A stretch of DNA of 64,000 bases from Nectonema munidae (lineage: Eukaryota; Nematomorpha; Nectonematoida; Nectonematidae), in contig JAUIRK010000961.1 of assembly GCA_030549495.1 (NCBI GenBank), positions 78,667 to 142,666 of the forward strand, given 5' to 3'. The position numbers and the translations under genes were made by a program. Positions within the stretch are counted from its first letter, which is position 1. The number at the start of each line of letters is the position of its first letter. The notes beneath the pieces were generated by a model. It saw only the letters and a program-made list of their open reading frames with translations, had not been told where the DNA came from and searched no databases. Shown one piece after another: positions 45,370 to 57,682 of the stretch.

Positions 45370-47470
45370 TGGAGTTGTTCTGAATGCAAAATAGATAAAC
45401 TACAGGATATGGTTTGTTGTTTTGTTTGTAACACCTGGTTCTGTAACATTTGCTCAAAACTTCCTAAAAAAACTTATCATTCATCATCAGTAACTAAAGC
45501 TTCACAAGTGGATATAAAACCCGTCAATAATTGAAAGAGTTTCAAGCTTCTTCAGAAAAAGATAATTTTGTTTAAGAGGTAGTTGAAAACATAAAGAAGG
45601 AGTTCAAATTTTAAACTTTGAAATTAAAAAATTGTTTCACCCGAAGCAAAATTTCAAAGCTCTTATGCCAATGCAGTGAAACTTAATCACAATGATTTGT
45701 TATTAAAATCGAATGATAAACAGAATGAACTCGTTACAGATTGTTTGAATGAAGTTAGGATCAATTATGTAAAAGAAGTCAAATGTTATGCAAATTTCCT
45801 TCCCTGATGATCCATCCTTGAAGAAGAACATTCTGGAACAGAATAATGTTAAGAGAAATAAAAGACGGTATCGTAAAATTAAAATAACAGTTCCTGAGTA
45901 TATCCACGGTAAATTGGTTTTGAATGAAATATTAAAAAATGGTGCTATAAAGAAAATGGTAGAAGATGGCGGTATTTTTGAATTTTTATGTTCTTTTAGA
46001 TCTAAAAATTCAGACTTTTATTTGTTCAAATACAATAAATGCAAATGCTATGCATAATTATCAAAGTAACTGCGTACACTAAATGTTTAAATTTCGGCCA
46101 ATTTTGTTAGAAGAGTATCGTTACACGTGCATGAATATAAGGACTGTACTTTAGAAAATGATTTTAGTAAACTAGTTTCCTCCAATAGCTTAATTAATAA
46201 TAGTGAGGATACAAAACATTTTTCTTGTAGCTCATCTTGCCCTTGGTTTTAAAAAAAATTGAATATGTGAGATATATTATTATGTTTGTTGTATGCAAAC
46301 CTTCATTCATCTATTTTTACTAACTTGGAAGATCCTTTGAAGCTACACATCTTTCATCTTTGAATGCTCGATCTTCTAAGTATATCTATCCTTCATTTAT
46401 TTTCTTGCCATAACAATACTTTACCATATGTAATTTGTTTGCAGGAAACTTGGCTTAAAAATTTGATAAGACTTTTAGTGTTGATCGCCACTGTCTAGTT
46501 TTCCGCCTTCGATCGTTGAGTTCCCATTCGGGTTCAGCTTTCTATATTTATGATGGTCTGAAATATTCTGTATTATGTAAAAAGTTAAGCTTCTAATGGT
46601 AATAATTATGATATTGTTTCTTTTTTACAAGAATTTGGAGAGTTCATGGTCGGTCCTATTATAATTATAAAATGAGTATTTTGTTGATTTTGATTTGTTT
46701 GTTTTATCTTTTTAAATACACGGTTGTCCAACTCTTTCAAACCTTCAATTTCCAAAAACACTCGTTTCTCCAGTCTTGCACTCATCGACAACATATTCTT
46801 CGTTCCATTCACTTTTTGTTATCGTAATGAATATATTACTTTTCATATATCTCCTAACTTACCTATCTTAATTTCCATTGACCTTAGTTTTAATTGTAAT
46901 GTCTATCAATATAAAAATATTTTCATATAAATAGTTTTATTGGATCAGTTTCATCCTTCCCTAAGGTCAGATATATAGATTCAAAACTACAATTCCTGAA
47001 AAAGAATATATTATTATTCACTAATTGAATCGAAAGTATTATATGCTAATTATGTTTAGACTAAATCCTAAATAGTTCATTTTAATAAATTTAATAAGAA
47101 AATAGATAAAGCTTTGACATTTGTTGATAATGATAATATAAATTTCATTAGGTTGGTTTGCGATATCAAAGCACTTTCAGCAGTAAGGCTATATGCTCGC
47201 AGTATGCTTAATTCTTTCATCTACAAGTGTATATATGATAAATCATTACAAAAACTACTTTCTCATTATAAAAATATAAAGATATAAAAATGAAAACATG
47301 CCACACTTTCTTTTATAGACATAGTTATCAGAATGTGGGACGCACTACCAATTAAAATTAGGGAAAAGATTAATTTGAAAAAAGACTGAAGGAGTTTTTA
47401 CTCAGAGGATGATGAGAAGCATTTAATTATTTATGTAAGTCAGTTTATAATATAATTACTTGACACTGAA
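45370..47470 (+). mobile_element. Decayed CR1/Jockey-like LINE with zinc-finger ORF1
   Basis: ORF1-like sequence at 45370-46060 begins WSCSECK and then CFVCNTWFCNICSKL, a PHD-like zinc finger as found in CR1-type ORF1, and ends with the open frame 45788-46054. Endonuclease pieces follow: VICLQETWLK near 46430, SGSAFYIYDGLKYSV near 46530, and RFSSLALIDNIFF in the open stretch 46724-46927. A tail piece, IRMWDALPIKIRE near 47330, matches the usual C-terminal WN-x-LP-x-x-IR of LINEs. The polymerase core is missing and frames are broken, so it is an old deleted copy. Confidence 0.65.
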
Positions 47471-47849
47471 TATATGCATTTAAGTCTTATACCCTAGCTT
47501 TTTTTTGCCTGTTCTTTTAAAGATATTTAATACCTGCCTGTTCAACTAATTTCATTCTCTCAACTAATATTGAATACTTAACAACCAAGCAAATCAATTA
47601 TCTCCTTTCAATATTGTTTTCTTTCCAAATTATTTCAAATCAATTTTTTTGCATCATATGTTTACACACTTTATCCAGGGGTTTTTGTATCTACTATTGA
47701 TTCTCCTTGAATATTTCATTGTTTTACTAATGAAATTTAATTATAAAAAATAATCTTTTAATTTAATATAAAAAGTAACACTTTTCTCATAGCATATTTA
47801 TTGATGCCTATTTCAAAAATGAACTTAGCATGTCTTTTCATTTCGGGTT

Positions 47850-48820
47850 ACATATTTTTTGAAAAAGATAGTGAATGGAAAGTGCTATAAGTTCAAAAAG
47901 CTCCCAATCGGGACAACTTTTTCGCCAGGCATCTTACATAAAAGTATTTGTAAATTTAGGAGCCTTTTCTTGCAGCAACACTTGCTACCAGCGAAGCTCT
48001 TTAGACGACCTTCTAATCATCAATCATACAAAGCAAGACTACCTTGGCATCTCACTGTATATCAAACTATTAACTGTAAATAAAAGAAAACTAACGTATC
48101 TCCTGAAGACCAAAACAGCACTCAACAAAGCCCTTATCACACTTCCAGGGATGCAGTGGGAAGAAAAAATAAATGATGTAATGTTCGAAAGAATACTGAG
48201 ATTCATATCGTTCTAACTGGCAACGATACCAAATACGAGGAAAAGATTCTCCCTTGTTCAACCCACTCAGAAACAAAAGTTTGCCCATCAGATTATGGAT
48301 CAAAGCACTTGAATGCATCAACAAAGAGATCCCGGAGATCAATACAATGTGTATGTTGACGCCACTCCAACAACAATCGCTTTCGTCTTTGGCAACGAAT
48401 ACCACATGGCCAAGCTCCAAAAAAAGCTGCCGCTGAACTATTTGCTCTTACAATGGCGGGTATACACTTTAAAGATAACCCGTCCTTTTTCTCAGACTCA
48501 GTATTAGGGTTGGAGGATCGCCAGAAGTACACCTGGATGGCGTTGTTTCAAAAATGATTGAAAAGCATGAAAAACGATTCTATCATCTACAACTAAATTC
48601 AGCCTACATCAATGCAAGGGATACTCCCGCTGACATGTTTTCAAGAAGCAACACTGACAACTATATAAGGACCTGTACTGGACCACGACTTCAGTTTACT
48701 TTTCTTTCTCCCTTTTTCTTCTTCGCTACCTCGCGTCAAAAGTTAAAGCTACGCCTCTCAAAGCGCTCACCTGTGACTTCCACCCACAAAAGCTTGAAAA
48801 GAAAATATTTTTTGCTGTGA
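47850..48820 (+). mobile_element. Fossil retroelement: reverse transcriptase and RNase H remnant
   Basis: A stretch at about 47860-48100 carries reverse-transcriptase signatures (KLPIGTTFSP and SLDDLLII). One at about 48340-48660 resembles RNase H (VYVDATPTTIAF, with a later ARDTPADMFSR). This order fits an LTR-retrotransposon, DIRS or pararetrovirus-like polyprotein rather than a LINE. The family cannot be settled by eye. It is old and broken in several places, with no terminal repeats identified. Confidence 0.55.
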
Positions 48821-48829
48821 TCATTTTTT

Positions 48830-49560
48830 TGTAAGAAAGAAAGATTTATTGTACATAAAAAGCATATTTGAAGAAATAAAACAGTAAGAGAAAAAATCAT
48901 TATTATGTAATATACATATTTTTTGCTAGTTTTCACATTTATTCGTTAAATAAAGTTTTTATGGAGTCTACTAGTAAAAAAACGTAAACTATCATCTCAA
49001 TGATCAAAGATTGACACTTTTTAGTTGTATTCCTTTTGCCGTTCTATATAAATAATAATCAATATAAAGGTCAATTTAAAGATATTGCTAAATTAAGATG
49101 AAAAAATTTTTTAATTAAAAAGTTTTAAAAAATATTGAAAAGATAGTAAAAATATGTAATACTTTCAATTGATAACTCGCTTGTGAAAAATGTTAACTAA
49201 AATAATGTTAAAATATCAAATGTCCAAACGATATAAATACAACAAAATAAAAAATTTTGATATTACTGTAATGGAACAAAATAAAATCGAATTAAAATGG
49301 TGCATATAAAATATTTTTCCATATTAACAACTATTCAGTACAAATGTCTACGTTTCGAAATATTTTCTAACTTATAAAGATTTCCAAATTGTAAACAGCT
49401 TTTTTGGTTTCATTTTTTTCCAGTTAAAAGTGCTAAAAATATAATACATCTTTTTTGAATCTATTTTTGTACAAATAAAATTTCCATGAATTTGCCTATA
49501 TGAAAATTTTTGAGAAAATAAAATTTCTGTTTAAGTAATATTTATTTTCAGATAAATTTA
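48830..49560. other. AT-rich gap, nothing recognised
   Basis: Low-GC DNA without a coherent open frame on either strand. No repeat borders were found. Confidence 0.4.
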
Positions 49561-49562
49561 AC

Positions 49563-49930
49563 TCACTTATAGATCAGAGACTCTGTTTTTCTACTACTAC
49601 CTAGTTTCAATGACATAATTAAAGGATGATGGTCAAACAAATATTCTTCTAAAACACAAGACATACTTTGATCCAAATTGATAGGCAAAAAAATGTTGTC
49701 AAGTAATGAGTCTGAAGAACACCTCATTGCATGGATTATGCTCGCTTTAAATGAATTGCAAAGTAAAGTGTTCAAAAAAGTTTTAATCAAAAAGTTTGAC
49801 AAATTGTAGAGATTTAAGTTAAAATCACCTGCAAATATATTGAAAGAATCATGAATATACAAATCAATAAAAGCTTTAAACTCCTCTAAAAAAGTGTCTT
49901 CAAAAATTTGTCTTTTTAGGAGTCCTGTAT
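49563..49930 (-). mobile_element. LINE endonuclease fragment
   Basis: The - strand frame contains FNIFAGDFNLNLYN (metal-binding D and N of the endonuclease), SSDSLLDNIFLP (the S-x-x-D-N/H-I/V-F/W box) and FDHHPLIMSL (the catalytic SDH-like histidine motif). Those are the last three landmarks of a LINE apurinic-like endonuclease. The fragment is isolated, with no RT next to it, and resembles the CR1-like endonuclease at 46.4-46.9 kb. Confidence 0.75.
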
Positions 49931-50189
49931 ATATTATGTATATAGTTTCACTAAATCTGTGTATATAATCGTAAACACTTTAAAAGTTTTAGGACAAAAA
50001 ATTGAAATCCTATAGCTTAACGTTTTTTAAATGTAAAATACGGACCTGAAGTATAGGTCTCTGGACCGTATATTAGGCCAAACAAGAAAACATAGACTTA
50101 GAAAGGAAGAGTGAAGCCTCCTTGACGAAAAATTGCGGACAACGAGAAATTTAGTTTGGGTACATAAATAAAGTATTTAAAAATTAAAT

Positions 50190-52440
50190 TGCATTTAAAT
50201 TTTGGAAGCGAATAAGTCTTTTTTTCCTTCTCGCATTAGAAAAAAATGTTGTCTGTTTTCGCCAGAGTCTTGAATATGTACTCCTTCTTTTCTGATATTT
50301 TTGGAGATTTCATCAATAACAACTGCAAAAAGAAAAGGGCTCAATGCAGAACCTTGGTGTAACCCTACTTTTATGTCGAATTCCTGTGAGTATCCGTTCA
50401 TTGTTCTGATGGAAGTTTTAGAGTTTCTATAGGTTTCCTTAACTAGTCTCACTAACTTTTCACTTACACCTTTTTCTCTTAGACTCCAGTACACAACATC
50501 CCTTGGAACCCTATCATACGCTTTCTCTAGGTCTACAAAACCGCAGAATAAAGGCTGATTTCCTTCAAGTCTCTTTTCCATCACCTGTCTAACTATAAAT
50601 ATAGGATCTACTGTACTCTTTCCTCTCATAAATCCAAACTGGTTATCTAACTTGATTTCTTAAACGTTCAGCCAAAATTTTTTCCAGTTCCATCTCTCCT
50701 CTATTTCTTCTTCTTTAAAAAGAATTTTTCCTTCTTTGTCCCTTATAATGTCGATATTTCCACATTCCTTGATATCTCTTTGCTTAGCCTTTGCAAGTTT
50801 AAAAATTTGCTTATCACCATTCTTACTATCAAGTGCCTCGTACATTTTGTCTGTTTCCCTTACTTTTGATACCGCAATGATCTTTTTAGATTCTTTTTTC
50901 TTGAGTCTATACATTTGTTTGTCTTCTTCCAACTTACTTACCTGCCATTTTTTAAAAGCTTGCTTCTTAGCTTTTAATACTTCTCTAATCTCTTCTTTCC
51001 ACCACCAAGTTTCTTTTTGAGTTCTTCTACCACCTTTCGTTCTACCAAGCACAATCAAACTTGCTGTCAACAGATTCTTTCTAAGATGACTCCACATTTC
51101 CTCAATATTATCACCTATTTGTTTTTCTTTCAAACCATTTTCAACTAACTCTTGATATCTTCCTTGAACTTTTCTGTCTTCAAGTAGCCATGTCCTGAAT
51201 CGCCCTATCTTTTTTACTTTTCTCCTTTGTTCTTTAGATATAAGCATGTCGATCATGACAATTCTGTGCTGCGATACAATATCAATCCCTAGGATAACTT
51301 TGCAATTTTTGACATATTTTCTTTTCTCCTGTCTGACCATTAAAAGGTCTATTTGACTATTTCTGCCTCCATTACTATACGTTATTAAATGATCATCTTT
51401 TTTCTTGAAATTAGTGTTGCAGATGGTCAATTCATTTCTCTGTGCCAAGTCTAATACTCTGTTGCCTTCTTCGTTCCTTTTGCCAAAACCTTGTCCACCA
51501 TGGACTCCCTCATACCCATCACTATTTTTCCCAATCTGACCATTAAAGTCACCTGCTAAAATTAATGTTTCACTCTCTGCGACTTCCGACAGTAAATTAT
51601 CAAGTTTATCAACAAAAACATCTTTCTCCTCCCTATTACAACCAATCTGTGGTGCATACACTGACACAACAGTAATAATTTCATTAAAACCCTTTAATTT
51701 CAATAAAATTATCCTGTCACTTACCCTTCTCACTTCAATTATCTTTTCATGCCATTTTTTACTCAAAATTACTCCTACACCATTCTTTTTATTAGTTGAG
51801 CCGGTATAAACAATTTTGAATCCTTGAATAAGCATTTTAGAAGCATTACCCTTCCATTTAGTCTCCTGTACACAGGCTATTTCAATCTTTCGCTTTATCA
51901 TCTCCTTTACAATTTCATTCGCTTTTCCTGTCATTGTGCCGACATTCCATGAAGCTAATCTTATTACATTACAAGAAATTTTGTCAGTATGATCTACCAC
52001 ACTATTCTTTCTCTCTGGTTTTTTTTTCAGTGTTCTTTTTGACGTAGGTTACTGAAAGGACCCACGGAGTACTTCGGGCTGTACCCCGCCCTATAGAGTT
52101 TTAGATCATTGCAAAGTAAATTGGAGCAGAATTTTTACAAGCCGGATGCCCTTCCTGACGCCAACCAGTGTTTGTATTCAGGACTGGAAACCTTTAGCCT
52201 TTGTACAACCAAGTACTTAACCCGCAAGGGAGTGGTAATTTGGAATCAGAGTTATTTTCTCCTAGAACAACTGCTGTCCAAAGCTAACGAGCTTGGTCCA
52301 CCCGGAGCTATACGAGGTTAAAGACCTGTTACTCGCTTTTGCCTCAAGATCATTTAGTTTTAAACGACCCCGCCGCGTGAAGGCAGCTCAGGAGACTTAC
52401 TGTTCAGAGGCTGTAAGAGACGCATGTGCCATATGAGGTA
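50190..52440 (-). mobile_element. RTE-type LINE with intact endonuclease and internally deleted RT
   Basis: The open frame 52000-50660 (446 codons) is a complete RTE/BovB-like endonuclease: RLASWNVGTMTGK, ACVQETKWKG, SVYAPQIGC, LAGDFNGQIG, SQIDLLMVRQ and SQHRIVMIDM. An R/K-rich connector with WWWKEEIREV follows. It then breaks off at LFKEEEIEERW. After about 30 bases RT resumes in another frame with FGFMRGKSTVDPIF, VDLEKAYDRVPRD and GLHQGSALSPFLFAVVID. The first part of RT and the YADD box with everything after it are missing. A GC-richer leader (52000-52440) includes GCCGGATGCCCTTCCTGACG. The copy cannot move on its own, but the long open endonuclease frame shows it is young. Confidence 0.88.
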
Positions 52441-53020
52441 TTTTATAGGAAAATGAGTGCTCATTTTCATTTTCCACCTCAGCATAAACAGTCATGGAGT
52501 CAAAAGATAGAAATATGCTAAAAATTAATAATCATCATCACACCATTGTACATTAACATGAAATTAACCAACCAGATGCGAGTTCGTCATACAGCACAAA
52601 AATACACAGAAAACATACAACTATGCTATAACACATCACACCATAGAAAAATAGAAATCAAAATTTTGATTGACATTTTCTAAAAAGTAGCCATTATTGA
52701 AAAAATTATATAAAGTGTTATGCGTTCCAAACTGTATATAATTATAAATTTTGAGGGTATTATATAATATAGATCCTAAGTTATAAGGTTAAGAACAGAT
52801 AATGTCAAAATTTTGCTGAAAAATTTTAATTTTTGATTTTGATTGACAGTTTTGAACATGAAGGGGTCATTCAACTACCAAGAAAATGGTTTCAAAAGAT
52901 GCAGCTAGCGATTTTAGGAAAAGTCACCAAATTTGAAGGGTTATGATTCAGCCAATTTTCTACAATTAATTTTTTAGTGAAGGGGGGCGTTTTACGCCCC
53001 CCCCCCCAGCACTAATAGGG
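52441..53020. mobile_element. Probable TTAA-type transposon end at the left border of copy B
   Basis: Read on the - strand from 53024, TTAA is followed by CCCTATTAGTGCT and then a G-run hairpin (GGGGCG-TTTTA-CGCCCC on the + strand at 52982-53006). TTAA plus CCC is the classic piggyBac terminus. In copy A the same TTAA sits inside MULE sequence, so an element appears to have inserted exactly there in copy B. I could not find its other end. Confidence 0.5.
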
Positions 53021-53400
53021 TTAAAAGCAGCCAGAACTGGAAGCCAATGAAAATCAGTATGATGATTGATGCTCTTTATGATCAAGTCAAGTATGAAGAA
53101 CTTATGATAAAGTGTAATTAGAGCTTCTGGGAATTTTTACATTTCTGATCAACTTAAAAAATTCGGAATTTCTACTCACGACTATGGAAAGTTGTGCGAA
53201 CAAGAAAAGGAAAATTTGTACCACAATTTTATTTCCATTAATCAACGTGATTTTGTAAAGCAGAATGTTTTCTTCTGATGGCAGGTCAGTAATCAAAAAG
53301 CAGCATAACATTGCAAAAAATCAAGGTAAAGAAGATTTTAAAAGTATGAATCATTTTTGTTACTTTTTTTAAATTAATTTTTATATTTTAGATCTCAAAA
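53021..53400 (+). mobile_element. MULE-like remnant (copy B)
   Basis: This is the same sequence as 22168-22550, lacking everything left of the TTAA. SSQNWKPMKISMMIDALYD is readable before the frame breaks, as in copy A. Confidence 0.45.
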
Positions 53401-53863
53401 ATAAATCTTCGAATTAGAAATTAGACGATAAAATCAAAATCTAACTTCAAATAATCTTGGTGAATTATTTGCTACATTGGGTGAATGTCATATTAGAACA
53501 ATGTCAAGTTAATTGTATTTACGATTTAACTGTTGAGTTAATCCATATTAATTACCTGTTAATTGTATATACCTTCTGGTTGTTAATGGAACTTTCCATT
53601 CTAAATTAAATTGAGCATTATACTTATAAATATATGTGTATGTGTGTGTTCTTGTTTGTTCATTCGTCTTTCTCTAACTAGCATTTTGTTGTGAAATGAA
53701 GATCTTCATTGTTTTATTGTTACAGTAACACAAAAATTATATTGGAAACAACATGGATGGAATTTTGAACTTTGTAAGCGTAGTAAGCGAAAATTTTATT
53801 GGATAAACTTTTGAAGGCTTTCATCTTTAATCTTATTCGATACATGAATATGATATCCAGGCA

Positions 53864-56494
53864 CACTGTAAAAAATCTGTTTAAATTATAAACGCATTTT
53901 TAAACACAAAAAGTGTCCGTTTTTACAAACACTTTTTATCTAAACGCGTTCAAATTTTATGCGTTCAGAAAAAAATGTTTAAATTTTACGTGTTCCTTCC
54001 GTTTTGATAAAAAGTGTTCTAAAATGTTGTGATGAGGTTCTAAGCACATATCAATTAAGTATTTTGTGTTTTAATTGAATATTTTGACCTTCATTTCTTA
54101 GAAATTTTACAAAAGTTATGGGACCTTTTTGGTAGTATGGCTGCTTTGCTATACAACTCTTCATTTTTCATATAGGATTGTATCGCCGTTGCCTATAAAA
54201 AATTTTGTTTATTCATAACAAGTTTTGAATAACATAAAAAAGGATCATGAAATATTAAGTTTGTGAATAATTTTATAATCCATTCCATCGAACTAATCTT
54301 GAGTGCTATTAAGCAGTTCAGCCATACTAACAAAAAATTGAAATCATTAAAATTAGCCAAAAAACACGAGATATTTATAAAAAAAATTCATAATAAGAAG
54401 TTTTATTATTTATATTATTTAATGAAAGAAGATGATAAGCCGTTTCCTCAACAAATTTATCGAATTCTTTGTAAATTTCTCCTTTATCTAGTAGGTTTTG
54501 TATCGTTTTACTGTAACTTGGAATTTAAAACAAAAGCAAAACATTTACTATCTATAACTAATATAAGCCTATTTTTCTAGGTCCACTTAAAGATCATTGA
54601 TACCTTTAATATATGTCCTGTTAAAGATCATTGGTACTCCCGTGATTCTAGATCCTGTTAAAGATCATCGGTACCCCCGTGATTCTAGGTCCTGTTAAAG
54701 ATCATTGGTACCACCGTGATTCTAGGTCCTGTTAAAGATGTTTGGTACTGTGATTCTAGTTCCTAATAAAGATCATTGGTACCCCCTTAACTTGGTCCTG
54801 TTAAAATCATTGGTACTGTGATTCTAGGTCCTGTGAAAGATAATTGGTACCCCCATGATTCTAGGTGTTCTCAAAGATCATCGGTACCGTGATTATAGAT
54901 CCACTTAAGGAACCCATAAAGATCTTTAGAACCCGTAAAGATCATTAGTACCCATATAGATCATTTGTACCCCTATCATTAGTACCCCTAATAGTCGTTT
55001 ATATCCCCAAATATCATCCTTAGTACACGTAAAGATCATTAATAGCCGACAATTTAGTAGATAAAATCTAAAAAACATAGTAGAAAGATCTATTTATTTA
55101 AATTAAAAATAGATTCGTACTAAATCTATAGAATTAGCAATTAGATTATTATCATTAAAAATAAATTAAAGCAGACAATATAAATAAATTATATGTAATC
55201 TATATAAAATTTAAAAAACCTTATCAAAAGTAGAAAGATCTATCTATTTAAATAAAAAAAATAGATTTAAATCTATTGAAATCTCTTAATACTTAAAAAT
55301 TAAAAGTAATAGAGTTTAGAAAAAAAAATTTATAAACTAAATAATTTAGATTATAGAAATCTATTACTGAAAAATAAAATTTATAAAAATAATTTAGATT
55401 TTAAAGAAATCTTAATAAAACTTTAGTTATTTAAAAATGATCAATTTTTAGAAATCTAATACAAAATTTATAAATTAAAAAAACAACTTTAATAAAGAAT
55501 CTTGTTTTATTAAAAATAGAGATTTGAAACAGTAACATACAAATTTATTATCTTTCCTGAGAAGAATAAATAAACCCATCAGCCATTAATTTAATTGGAT
55601 ATATTGAGAATGTAAAATTTTTTTATTGCAAATGAATTTTTTTGATTGGCTAAAATAAGTACATCATATACTATATATGAAAATTTTTTGAATAAAAAGA
55701 TTTAATGTAAAATAAAGTTAATATTGTTATTCAGAATGATAAGAGGATTCTAAAAATATATAAAACTTGATTTTTTTTGAATTATATGTGAAGTCATAAT
55801 TTTGAGGCCGTTTGAAAAGGCCTAAAAAATCGGAAATTTAAAAAAATGGAAAATTCAAAAATATTAAAACGTATTCTGATAGAGTTTGATACGCTGATTC
55901 CAAATATGTAATTTGTTTGAAATAAATCGAATGATTTTTTAATTTTTTTAGGTCAAATTTGGAATTTTTGTCATTTTATCAAGTTCAAGGGCTAAAAATA
56001 GAATCCAAAATTTACAATTTTTTGAATGATAAAAAACACTGAACAAAAGATCTTTTTAGATTTTAGATACTTAATTGATAGTTATTTTTAATTGAGATGC
56101 TGCTGTCAACACATAAAGTGTTCATATTTTAAAAACATCACGCATACTCTTTTGAGATGTACATGAGATAAGCTTTAATGCTATAAAAAATAATTCTGTA
56201 TTTTAATGACATCTATCTGTCCTATATGGAAAATTTAAATAGATACTGTTTAATTTTTTTGTTTAAACTCTAAACACAAAACGGAATAGTTGGAAATTTT
56301 ATATGGTGTTTAAGATTATAAAAAATTTTTCAACATAAAAATGTCTAAATGTAATATAATATGTTTAAATGCTAAATATTTTCCTTTGAATGTGTTTTTA
56401 GGTGTAAAGTGTTTAGGTTTTAAACATTATTTAAACACAAAAATAACCACACACCTAATACTGTGTTTAAATTCTAAACGCATTTTTTACAGTG
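53864..56494. mobile_element. Inverted-repeat DNA element inside copy B
   Basis: Counterpart of 22994-25548, with CACTGTAAAAA/TTTTTTACAGTG ends and CA on both sides. It is longer by roughly 75 bp because of changes in the minisatellite and a partly repeated AT-rich block near 55060-55130 (AGAAAGATCTATTTATTTAAAT). Confidence 0.7.
54580..55055. repeat. Minisatellite around AAAGATCATTGGTACC (copy B)
   Basis: Same family of units as 23715-24150, but with additional GATTCTAGGTCCTGTTAAAG units at the start and other units lost further in. The register can be followed at both edges, so the change is internal. Confidence 0.85.
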
Positions 56495-56564
56495 CATATA
56501 AATTTGTTTTCAAACCAATACATCCAGACATAAGATTTGTCTTGCATTTTTTAATTAATTTACG

Positions 56565-56640
56565 TGTAGTTTTCCATACCACCCAAGAGGTACTACACCT
56601 GGTACGCTTTTTTTATAGTGGTTTCGCCTGGAGCCCTATT
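56565..56640 (-). repeat. Conserved 70-bp block (copy B)
   Basis: Identical in essence to 25615-25690: GGCGAAACCACTATAAAA, GTACCTC and GGTGGTATGGAAAAC on the - strand, 3' of the repeat-protein gene. Confidence 0.6.
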
Positions 56641-56984
56641 CCACTTTGTTTTCTACTAAAATGAGAAATTACAATGCTCTGTAATTTAAAAAATAAATCG
56701 AAGCTTACGAAAAGTGTGTTTCTTCTATAAATACATGTAAACGAGAATCTTCAGAATGACATTGTTATAAATCCTTATTACTCTAATTAACTTTGATTAA
56801 CTTCTACAATTAATTTTTGCCAGAGTTTATCTATTTTTTTGCAGCAAGTGAAGTTCTTAATGTTATTTTTTTCCCAAATTATGAGAATTTTGAATTTCTA
56901 ACCCATTCAACAAGAAAATTTTGGGCAGAAATGTCAAGAAAACAATAAATAGTTTATTTTTATTATCTGTACCAAAATATTTTT

Positions 56985-57440
56985 TAGCCCAATGATAAAT
57001 TTTTTACTCAAAATCATTTTGTTCTGCAAAGTAAAAGAAAAGAAATATCTAACAACTTTTTAAATAACTGGAAGAGTGGATTTTTGGAACTGAATACAAG
57101 TGAAAAAAATGAAATCAATGTTATTAAAACTGTTGAAAAAATAAGTAAATATAAGTTTAACAATTGCCAAAAAGCCGAAAATTTTTCTGTTAGCTCTCAT
57201 ATTTCTTTCAACTAATGGACATAATCCTAACGATTTATAAATTAAAAAATATTATTTTCATTCTAATTCCAAAAAGCACAATGAAGAAACAAAAATAGAA
57301 AAATATCACGAATTTAAACCTAAGAAGCTTTACCATTTCTTTTTAAATACTGAATACATTGAAAATGAACCAGGTAGCATAAAGCAAGTCAGAAATATGA
57401 ATTATCGCTTAAAAAACAAAGAAGAAACTTCCTAAGATGT
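56985..57440 (+). pseudogene. Unidentified broken exon-like open stretch (copy B)
   Basis: Counterpart of 26041-26510, again preceded by a TTTTTTAG acceptor-like sequence. A small deletion in the SSHISYST segment and an inserted GCATAAA near 57377 change the frame relative to copy A. Confidence 0.35.
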
Positions 57441-57682
57441 TTCAGATTCAATTCTTAGAATTTGACTTAAAATTTGACTCAGTTTTAAACTAGATTGGAT
57501 ACTATAAAGTACAGAGTTTTAACTTATTGGGTCTCACCATCACTTACAATTTATTTTGGGTTTAATTAATGCTCTTTAACACAAACTTAGTTACAATACA
57601 GACATTCTAAAGCATACAAAAATATTTTTTCCTTACCTTTTATATGCTGAGTTCGTCTATTTTTCTCAGCTTTTCGTTTTTT

